NCBI GenBank assembly: GCA_019308625.1
Contig: JAFDHU010000027.1
Coordinates: 1-10,895 of the forward strand
Reading direction: 5' to 3'
Length of the DNA stretch: 10,895 nt
DNA from: Deltaproteobacteria bacterium
GTDB taxonomy: Bacteria; Desulfobacterota; Desulfobaccia; Desulfobaccales; 0-14-0-80-60-11
In this document: piece by piece, positions 5,690 to 10,895 of the stretch
How the letters are laid out: each line of letters begins with the position of its first letter
Position numbering within the stretch: position 1 is the stretch's first letter
Program-made: the position numbers and the translations under genes
Notes under the pieces: model-generated
Told to the model about the DNA's origin: nothing
Database searches by the model: none
Seen by the model: the letters and a program-made list of their open reading frames with translations, nothing else

Positions 5690-5791
5690 TCAGTCAGCCC
5701 AGTAGGCCCGGAACATTTCTTCCCAACCCGGGAAGGTACCGAAGGTGCGGGGTAAGGAAAACACTTGGATCAAAATCTGTCCGAAGTGCAT
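5690..5791 (-). CDS. 33-aa small ORF with its own promoter and ribosome site
   Basis: ATG 5791 opens a 33-codon frame ending in TGA at 5690-5692. GGGGGAG (5799-5805) sits seven bases before the ATG, and a promoter lies at 5835-5863, so this is the first frame a ribosome would meet on the transcript. The peptide begins MHFGQILIQVFSLPRTFGTF and continues PGWEEMFRAYWAD; it is rich in aromatics (five Phe, two Trp, one Tyr). It has no signal peptide and only a short hydrophobic stretch. I do not recognise it. It could be a small protein, a regulatory leader for the PPC-domain gene 75 bp downstream, or the intact start of a decayed gene. Confidence 0.5.
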   Translation of the reverse strand: MHFGQILIQVFSLPRTFGTFPGWEEMFRAYWAD

Positions 5792-5834
5792 GAACTTACT
5801 CCCCCGGTTTGTAGCGTGGATTGACCGCGGCCTA

Positions 5835-5863
5835 ATAATGCAGGATTCGGGCCCAATAGTCAA
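5835..5863 (-). promoter_or_regulatory. Promoter for the small ORF and PPC-domain gene
   Basis: On the minus strand TTGACT (5863-5858) is followed after 17 bases by CATTAT (5840-5835), 5/6 and 4/6 to consensus. It starts 37 bases before the methyltransferase stop in genome order, inside the intergenic gap, and would start RNA near 5828, about 37 nt before the small ORF. Confidence 0.5.
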
Positions 5864-5899
5864 AGGGTCGGAGAGTTGGCCTTACGGGCGTGTTTGTGT

Positions 5900-6526
5900 T
5901 CAGTTTCGGGTTGCCGCTTCCAGCCGCCAGGCCACCCAGGTGAAGCTGATGTCCGGGGGTAGTTCGGGGTGCCAGAAATCCTTCACCAGCCGGCGGGTCA
6001 GGTGCCAGCCCAGCTTCCGGTAGTTTTCCCGCAGCCCTTCCTCCTGATTGTCCCGGAAGCCGGAGAGGATGAGGCAGCCGCCGGGGGCCGCCAGGCGGTG
6101 GAGTTCGGAGACTTTACTCAGTTGCACCTCCCACGGGAGGTTGGCCACCACCAAGTCAAAAGGGCCCTTCAGGCATTCAGTGGAACCTAGCACCAGCTTG
6201 ACGGCCCGGGACAGCCGGTTGGCCCGGACGTTGTCCCGGCTCATCCGGACCGCCTTGGACAGGATGTCCACCCCCACCACCCGGGGAACCCCCAGGGCCG
6301 CGGCGGCTAGGGCCAGGATGCCGGTGCCGCAGCCCACATCAGCCAAGGTGCGCACCGGACGGGCGGCCACGGCTTCCCGCAGCAGGTCCAGGCAGAGGCG
6401 GGTGGTGGGATGGCTGGGCGGAAAAGCCTCGCCGGTTTTAATCACCAGGACGGTCTCCCCGGGCTTCGAGCGGTAGAGCCGCCAAGCGGAGCGCAGGGCC
6501 AAGCGGTCGGACAGGCGGTAAAACAT
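5900..6526 (-). CDS. PrmA-like class I SAM-dependent methyltransferase, short form
   Basis: This encodes 208 aa. The SAM-binding motif I is clear (LADVGCGTGILALAAAALG, 61-79), followed by VVGVDILSKAV (motif II, acidic D87) and VVANLPW (127-132), the NPPY-like motif of N-methyltransferases. The segment GEAFPPSHPTTRLCLDLL (32-49) matches the SAM-domain entry of ribosomal protein L11 methyltransferase PrmA. PrmA is usually near 290-300 aa with an N-terminal L11-recognition domain; here only about 30 residues precede the catalytic domain, so that domain is missing. The substrate is therefore uncertain and could be a protein side chain other than L11. ATG 6526 was chosen; TTG 6532 is an alternative. 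Neither has a clear ribosome site. It is divergent from the Gre-family gene. A strong hairpin (6567-6585) lies in its leader. Confidence 0.8.
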   Translation of the reverse strand: MFYRLSDRLALRSAWRLYRSKPGETVLVIKTGEAFPPSHPTTRLCLDLLREAVAARPVRTLADVGCGTGILALAAAALGVPRVVGVDILSKAVRMSRDNVRANRLSRAVKLVLGSTECLKGPFDLVVANLPWEVQLSKVSELHRLAAPGGCLILSGFRDNQEEGLRENYRKLGWHLTRRLVKDFWHPELPPDISFTWVAWRLEAATRN

Positions 6527-6701
6527 GGTCAAGATTTGGGCCCGCCAGCCCCGGCCAGGCAGACAGCCGGGGGACGGGCCCCCGGAGCAGAAGAAAACAC
6601 GGGGATCGGACCCCGGTAATATTGACCCCTCCTGCCTTTTTGGTTAAGAATAATATTTGAAGGGAGAAAATCCCAGCTTTTTCAGGAAGAGCTTGCCGCA
6701 C
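6527..6701. promoter_or_regulatory. Divergent control region with hairpin and direct repeats
   Basis: This separates the methyltransferase (leftward) from the Gre-family gene (rightward). It contains a CCGGGGG/CCCCCGG hairpin (6567-6585), a second inverted repeat CGGGG/CCCCG (about 6600-6615), and near-identical repeats TAATATTGA (6617-6625) and TAATATTTGA (6651-6660), which could be protein-binding sites. TTGACC (6622-6627) could be a rightward -35 box, but the matching -10 (TAAGAA at 17 bases) is poor, so I do not call a definite promoter. Confidence 0.35.
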
Positions 6702-7181
6702 ATGGAAAAAATTCTCCTTACCCGGGACGGTTATGAGAAACTCCTGAGGGAACTGGAGCTGCTCCGCCGGGTGGAGCGCCCCCGGCTGGTGCATGAAATC
6801 CTGGAGGATGCCCCGGAGTGGGGGGCCGAGGCCGGGCCTGACTTCCAGCGCACTCTGGCCCGCCGCCAAAGGGTGGAGCGCCGCATCCGGGAGTTGCAGG
6901 AGATTCTGGCCAATGCCGAGGTCCTGGTGGGCAGCAACCTGCCGCCCGACCGGGTGCGGTTCAACGCCCGGGTGCGGATTCTCAACCTGCAAACCGGCAA
7001 GGAACAGCAGTTCAAGCTGGTGGGTCCCTTGGAAGCCGACGCCGGCAACGGCCGCCTTTCCACTGCCTCCCCCCTGGGGCGGGCCCTCATGGGCCGGGTG
7101 CGGGGAGACCGGGTGGAACTGGAGACCCCGGCAGGCCGGCGGGCTTATCAGATCCTGGAGATAGAAATGGACGCGGAATGA
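6702..7181 (+). CDS. GreA/GreB-family transcription factor with an altered tip
   Basis: This 159-aa protein has GreA length and layout. An N-terminal coiled coil (about 1-78, starting LLTRDGYEKLLRELELL) is followed by the C-terminal FKBP-like domain (about 84-157) with the family signature QFKLVGPLEADAGNGRLST and SPLGRALMGRVRGDRVELETP. Gre factors enter the RNA polymerase secondary channel and, through acidic tip residues, trigger cleavage of backtracked RNA. In E. coli GreA the tip reads GDLKENAEY (D41, E44). Here it reads GAEAGPDF, one residue shorter, and both acids fall on Ala or Gly. E43 and D47 nearby might substitute. It may thus be a non-cleaving paralogue. ATG 6702 fits GreA; TTG starts at 6693 or 6657 are possible. 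Its stop overlaps the next start by 4 bp (ATGA). Confidence 0.85.
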   Translation: MEKILLTRDGYEKLLRELELLRRVERPRLVHEILEDAPEWGAEAGPDFQRTLARRQRVERRIRELQEILANAEVLVGSNLPPDRVRFNARVRILNLQTGKEQQFKLVGPLEADAGNGRLSTASPLGRALMGRVRGDRVELETPAGRRAYQILEIEMDAE

Positions 7182-8098
7182 CCGGACCGCACCAGGCCCA
7201 TCTGTATTCGCCCCGCCACCAGGCCAGCCGTCGGCGTCTTTCCATAGCCTTTGCCTCCCAGGCGGTTTTCTTTGTAGTGGAGTTGGTGGGGGGCATCCTC
7301 ACCAACAGCCTGTCTTTGCTGGCGGACGCCGGCCACATGTTGAGCGACGTGGGGGCCTTGGGACTAAGCTTGCTGGCCCTGTATTTCACTCTTAAACCCC
7401 CTACCCCCAAAAAGACTTACGGCTATCATCGCCTGGAGATTCTGGCTGCCCTGGTGAATGGCCTTGCCCTTTGGGCCATGGCCGCGTATATTTGCTACGA
7501 AGGCTATCAGCGGTTCTTTCAGCCGCCCGCGATTCACAGCCGGCCCTTGTTGGTCATCGCCACATTGGGCCTGCTGGTCAACCTGTTCGGGGTGGCGATC
7601 CTGTACCCGGCCCGAGGCCACGGCCTGAATCTCAGGTCTGCGTTTCTGCATCTGGCGGCCGATTCCCTGGGCTCGCTGGCGGTCATTGCTGCTGGGTTGG
7701 CCATTTTCTTCAAGGGCTGGTATTGGTTTGACCCTTTGGCCGGCGGCATTATCGCCGTAATGATTTTTGTCGGCAGCTGGCATCTGGTAGTGGAGGCGGC
7801 CGACATCCTCATGGAGTCAACCCCCAAGCACATTGACCTGGAGCAGGTGGAAGCTGCCCTGGTGGGACATCCCGGGGTAAAGCAGGTCCACGATTTGCAT
7901 GTCTGGACCATCGCCTCGGGGTTGCATGCCTTAAGTGTCCATGCGGTGGTGGATGACCGCCAGGATCGGGACTGTCTGGTTTTGGCCTTGGAGGAGCTGC
8001 TTTCCCGCAAATTCGGCATCGCCCACATCACGGTGCAACTGGAAGGCCCGAATTACCGGAGTCCCAGAATTTGCTCCCTCCACCCGGAGGCCCTGTAA
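7178..8098 (+). CDS. Cation diffusion facilitator (CDF) metal efflux transporter
   Basis: This 306-aa inner-membrane protein is of the CzcD/ZitB branch and exports divalent metal, probably Zn2+, in exchange for protons. Six membrane segments are visible. The metal site is complete: H53-x3-D57 in segment 2 (LLADAGHMLSDVGALG) and H158-x3-D162 in segment 5 (AFLHLAADSLGS); the HD/HD pattern is that of zinc-type CDFs. YGYHRLEILAALVNG (81-95) is the classic segment 3 entry. The cytoplasmic domain (about 212-296) includes VKQVHDLHVWTIASGLHALSVHAVV. The His-rich loop between segments 4 and 5 seen in many zinc CDFs is nearly absent (YPARGHGLNLRS). The start codon overlaps the Gre-family stop as ATGA, implying translational coupling; there is no strong ribosome site of its own. 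Metal preference is inferred from residues only. Confidence 0.92.
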   Translation: MTGPHQAHLYSPRHQASRRRLSIAFASQAVFFVVELVGGILTNSLSLLADAGHMLSDVGALGLSLLALYFTLKPPTPKKTYGYHRLEILAALVNGLALWAMAAYICYEGYQRFFQPPAIHSRPLLVIATLGLLVNLFGVAILYPARGHGLNLRSAFLHLAADSLGSLAVIAAGLAIFFKGWYWFDPLAGGIIAVMIFVGSWHLVVEAADILMESTPKHIDLEQVEAALVGHPGVKQVHDLHVWTIASGLHALSVHAVVDDRQDRDCLVLALEELLSRKFGIAHITVQLEGPNYRSPRICSLHPEAL

Positions 8099-8145
8099 TA
8101 CAACCCTGACCATGCCGCGCCGGATATCGTCCCCAAGGAGGCCTT

Positions 8146-10548
8146 ATGTCTCATAGCATATGGGAATTGCAGCCTGAAAATCTGCGCGCCGAATGCGACC
8201 CCAATGAGTTGGGGTTTGAAACCACTCTGGACCTCACCCCCATGAAGGCCAAAGTGGTGGCCCAGGAACGGGCCCGGCACGCCCTGGAATTCGGTTTGGG
8301 CCTGAAGGATCCGGAATACAATATCTTTGTGGCCGGGCCGCGACTGTCCCGCCGTACGGAAACCATCAAGGAGTATGTCTCAGAGCTGGCCGCCCAGGAG
8401 CCCAGCCCGCCCGATTTCTTGTACGTCCACAACTTCAAAGAGCCGGAGCGCCCCAGGGCCCTGACTCTGCCGGCCGGCCGGGGGCGGGTCTTCCGCTCCG
8501 ACATGGAAGAGCTGGTGGCCAGCCTGCGGAGCCGCATCCCCGAAGTCTTTGAAAGCGAGGATTACACCAACGAGCGGGAAGCCCTGGTGCGGAAGTTCAC
8601 CCAGGCCAGAAACGCCATCCTCCAGGAGCTGGACACCAAGGCCAGCCAGGAAGGGTTTATCCTCAACATCTCCCAGACCGGCCTGATGATCTTCCCGGGC
8701 AAAGACGGCAAGCCCCTGAGCGAAGAGGAACTCAAGGCCCTGAGTGAGGAGGAGCGGGAGTCCTTAAAGCAACGCTCCGCCGCCCTGCACGAGGAAATGA
8801 ACGAGGCCATCCGCAAGATCCGGCGCATGGAAAAGGAGTTTGCCGAAGAGGAGAAAAAGCTGGACCAGAACGTGGCCTTGTCTGTGGTGGGCCGCTACAT
8901 TGAAGAGCTGGTGGAAAAATACCACGACCAGCCGGCGGTGGTGGAGTATCTCCGGGAGGTGGAAACAGACATCCTGAAAAACGTGGACGATTTCAAAAGG
9001 CGGCCGGGCGCGGCGGGCCCCTTCCCCTTTCCGGTGCCCGAGCCCAGCTTCACCCAGTACCAGGTGAACGTGCTGGTGGACAACTCCGGAACCAGGGGCG
9101 CGCCGGTCATCGTGGAAAACAATCCCAATTACACCAATCTCTTTGGGGGCATAGAGCGCCGGGCCCAGTTCGGCGCCCTGGTCACCGACTTCACCCTCAT
9201 CCGGCCGGGCTCCCTCCACCGGGCCAACGGGGGTTATCTCATCATCCACGTGCTGGATCTGCTGCGCTGGTTTTTTTCTTACGAGGCCTTGAAGCGCTGC
9301 CTGAAGGAGCAGGAAATCAAGATTGAGGACCTGGCCGAACAGCTGGGCTTCATCACCACCCGTACCCTGCAGCCCCAGCCCATTCCTCTCAACATCAAGG
9401 TCATTCTTATCGGCGACCCCTACCTCCATCAGCTCCTGTACATCTATGACGAGGATTTCCCCAAGCTGTTCAAAATCAAGGCTCATTTTGATTCAGTGAT
9501 GAAAAGGACCCCGGAGCACCTGAAGGACTTTGCGGCCGTGGTGGCTGCCTATTGCCAGGAAGAAAAACTCCTGCCGATGCACAAAACCGGCATGGCCCGC
9601 CTCATTGAGTACGCCCAGGAACTCACCGGGCACCAGCGCAAGCTGACCCTGCAGCTCAAGGAAGTGCTGGACATCGTCAAGGAGGCCAACTACTGGGCCA
9701 AAACCAACACTCATGAGGTGATTTTCGGCTCTGACATTGAAAAGGCCATCCAGGAAAAGACCTACCGCTCGGACCTGCCGGAAGAGAAGCTGCAGGAGTT
9801 CATTGAGGAGGGCATGCTCTTCATTGAAACCTCCGGCGCGGTGGTGGGCCAGATCAACGGCCTGTCGGTGTATGCCCTGGGGGACCATGTGTTTGCCCGG
9901 CCCAGCCGCATCACTGCCAGCTATTCCCTGGGCAAGGAAGGGGTGGTGGCTATTGACCGGGAAGCTCAGATGGCCGGCAACATCCACAACAAAGGGGTGC
10001 TTATTCTGGCCGGCTATCTGAAAAGCCGCTTTGCCCAGGACAAGCCCCTGACCCTCTCCGCCAGCCTGACCTTTGAGCAGAGCTACGGCCTGGTGGAGGG
10101 GGATTCGGCCTCCGCCGCGGAACTCATTGCCTTGACCTCTGTCCTGGCTGATGTGCCCCTGAAGCAGAACATCGCCATCACCGGCAGCGTCTCCCAGAGA
10201 GGGGAGATGCAGCCCATCGGCGGGGTCAACTGGAAAATTGAGGGTTTCTACAAGGTCTGCAAGGCCCGAGGCCTGGACGGCAGCCACGGGGTCATTATCC
10301 CCAAGGCCAATGTCCAGGACCTGATGTTGAAGAAGGAGGTGGTGCAGGCCGTCCAAGAAGGCAAATTCCATATTTGGGCCGTGGGCCATGTGGACGAGGC
10401 CATTGAACTGCTGACTGGGTTGCCCGCGGGCCGGCGCCTGCCGGACGGCACCTGGGAGCCCGACACGGTGAACTATCGGGTGGACCAGACCCTGCGCCGC
10501 TTGATGGAGACGGCCCGGGAGCTGATGAAGGAGGAAAAGGAGGAGTAG
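8146..10548 (+). CDS. Lon-like protease with AAA-like domain (COG1067 / LonB type)
   Basis: This encodes 800 aa. The C-terminal S16 (Lon) protease domain, about 550-760, is intact: catalytic Ser656 in EGDSASAAE and Lys697 in GGVNWKIEGFYK, the LonB-style dyad. Between lies a helical, charged insertion (about 140-290) typical of this family. The AAA-like part is recognisable (NIFVAGP at 59-65; SLHRANGGYL at 356-365; ILIGDPYLHQLLYIYDEDF, about 420-438, as sensor region). Its nucleotide motifs look worn: GPRLSRRT (64-71) lacks the GK of Walker A, and YLIIHVLDLL (364-373) has His where Walker B usually has Asp. It may act without ATP hydrolysis. No membrane segments are seen, so it is cytoplasmic, unlike archaeal LonB. 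ATG 8146 has AAGGAGG (8135-8141) four bases upstream. It lies 47 bp after the CDF gene and is probably in the same unit. Confidence 0.9.
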   Translation: MSHSIWELQPENLRAECDPNELGFETTLDLTPMKAKVVAQERARHALEFGLGLKDPEYNIFVAGPRLSRRTETIKEYVSELAAQEPSPPDFLYVHNFKEPERPRALTLPAGRGRVFRSDMEELVASLRSRIPEVFESEDYTNEREALVRKFTQARNAILQELDTKASQEGFILNISQTGLMIFPGKDGKPLSEEELKALSEEERESLKQRSAALHEEMNEAIRKIRRMEKEFAEEEKKLDQNVALSVVGRYIEELVEKYHDQPAVVEYLREVETDILKNVDDFKRRPGAAGPFPFPVPEPSFTQYQVNVLVDNSGTRGAPVIVENNPNYTNLFGGIERRAQFGALVTDFTLIRPGSLHRANGGYLIIHVLDLLRWFFSYEALKRCLKEQEIKIEDLAEQLGFITTRTLQPQPIPLNIKVILIGDPYLHQLLYIYDEDFPKLFKIKAHFDSVMKRTPEHLKDFAAVVAAYCQEEKLLPMHKTGMARLIEYAQELTGHQRKLTLQLKEVLDIVKEANYWAKTNTHEVIFGSDIEKAIQEKTYRSDLPEEKLQEFIEEGMLFIETSGAVVGQINGLSVYALGDHVFARPSRITASYSLGKEGVVAIDREAQMAGNIHNKGVLILAGYLKSRFAQDKPLTLSASLTFEQSYGLVEGDSASAAELIALTSVLADVPLKQNIAITGSVSQRGEMQPIGGVNWKIEGFYKVCKARGLDGSHGVIIPKANVQDLMLKKEVVQAVQEGKFHIWAVGHVDEAIELLTGLPAGRRLPDGTWEPDTVNYRVDQTLRRLMETARELMKEEKEE

Positions 10549-10563
10549 TAACAAGATAAGTCG

Positions 10564-10672
10564 GGCAAACATCTAATAAGAGGGAAGTCTTTGGGATGCG
10601 GCCTGGCGTTTGCCGGTTTCCAGGACTGGCCCTCTGGATGCCCCGGCAGCCGCAACCGCCAAATCTGGCTGC
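10564..10672 (+). promoter_or_regulatory. Potential RNA structure in the leader of the secreted-protein gene
   Basis: GGCAAAC (10564-10570) can pair with GTTTGCC (10608-10614) around a 37-base loop, and GCAGCC (10646-10651) with GGCTGC (10667-10672) just before the ribosome site. These could be parts of a regulatory leader, but pairings this short also arise by chance in GC-rich DNA. No T-run terminator for the Lon-like gene is visible here. Confidence 0.25.
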
Positions 10673-10687
10673 AGAAGGAGGAAGGCC

Positions 10688-10895
10688 ATGCATAGGTCAA
10701 GCAGAAAACAGGTTTTGTTGGCGTTGTTGGCAGGATTCCTGGCAGTCCTGCTGGCCGCCGGGCTGGGGGAGGCCTGGGCCCGCGGCAAGCCGGACAGGCC
10801 CAAACCCAAACCCAAGCGCCCGGCCTGCGACAACACCCAGCGCTTTGAGCGGCCCATCCCCCTGGGGGTGTCCGGGGGCAATATCAACGACATCA
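10688..10895 (+). CDS. Secreted protein, N-terminal part; possible trypsin/Nal1-like peptidase
   Basis: ATG 10688 is preceded by AAGGAGG (10675-10681) at six bases and opens a frame that runs off the window after 69 codons. Residues 1 to about 31 are a signal peptide: a basic HRSSRK start, a long Leu/Ala core and GEAWA before RG. A basic Pro/Lys linker follows (KPDRPKPKPKRPACDNT), then FERPIPLGVSGGNINDI. The RPIPLGVSGGN segment recalls the start of the mature domain in bacterial trypsin-like or Nal1-like putative serine peptidases, from memory of the pattern. The catalytic residues would lie beyond the window, so this is tentative. It is separated from the Lon-like gene by 139 bp that contains possible hairpins but no clear terminator. 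Confidence 0.65.
   Translation, partial: MHRSSRKQVLLALLAGFLAVLLAAGLGEAWARGKPDRPKPKPKRPACDNTQRFERPIPLGVSGGNINDI

Noticed and set aside
9493..10572. 359-codon minus-strand frame opposite the Lon-like gene
   Set aside because: It is antisense to the conserved protease domain and reads as His/Gln/Leu-rich shadow sequence.
10561..10620. c-di-GMP-I (GEMM) riboswitch suggested by GGGCAAAC and GGGATGCGG
   Set aside because: The GNRA loop and its receptor and the conserved second stem are not present; only a possible 7-bp stem remains.

Overview
The window reads as a piece of a GC-rich bacterial chromosome. The gene set suggests a Desulfobacterota (deltaproteobacterial) anaerobe: a System II (Ccs/Res) cytochrome c maturation pair, a PPC/DUF296 protein, a Lon-like protease of the COG1067 type, and Shine-Dalgarno-led genes with sigma70-like promoters. 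The lineage is an inference from content; no marker gene here fixes it. There are no rRNA or tRNA genes, IS elements, CRISPR arrays or phage genes.

Left part (1-4420), almost all on the minus strand. The last 22 codons of a plus-strand gene (1-69) face a secreted protein of unknown function (161-943) across a strong minus-strand terminator (89-114). Upstream of the secreted gene is a 477-bp region with no large gene. It holds a good minus-strand promoter, a hairpin with a T-run right at the predicted start of transcription, more potential RNA structure, and a possible 33-codon signal-peptide-like ORF. Before that come ccsA (1421-2317), a 150-bp G/C-homopolymer-rich spacer with three inverted repeats, resB (2470-3825) and a GcvH-like gene (3922-4323) read from a promoter at 4391-4419. 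ResB and CcsA together form the membrane haem-handling synthase that attaches haem to apocytochromes c outside the membrane. The GcvH-like protein at the head of the unit lacks the lipoyl lysine.

Middle part (4420-6700). A divergent plus-strand universal stress protein (4577-5020) has its own promoter and terminator. It converges on a minus-strand unit with a promoter at 5835-5863, a 33-aa small ORF absent from ordinary ORF lists (5690-5791) and a PPC/DUF296-domain protein (5168-5614). Upstream of that lies a short PrmA-like methyltransferase (5900-6526), divergent from the next block.

Right part (6700-10895), plus strand. A GreA/GreB-family factor with an altered coiled-coil tip overlaps a CDF metal exporter by 4 bp. 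The exporter is followed 47 bp later by an 800-aa Lon-like protease whose Ser-Lys dyad is intact but whose Walker A and B motifs look degraded. The window ends in the first 69 codons of a secreted protein that resembles trypsin/Nal1-like putative peptidases.

The recurring theme is of familiar folds that have lost their signature catalytic or cofactor residues: GcvH-like without lysine, Gre without tip acids, Lon-like without Walker residues. These, plus two small ORFs and a structured leader, are the items most worth checking. I did not find a clear multi-gene defence or biosynthetic system.
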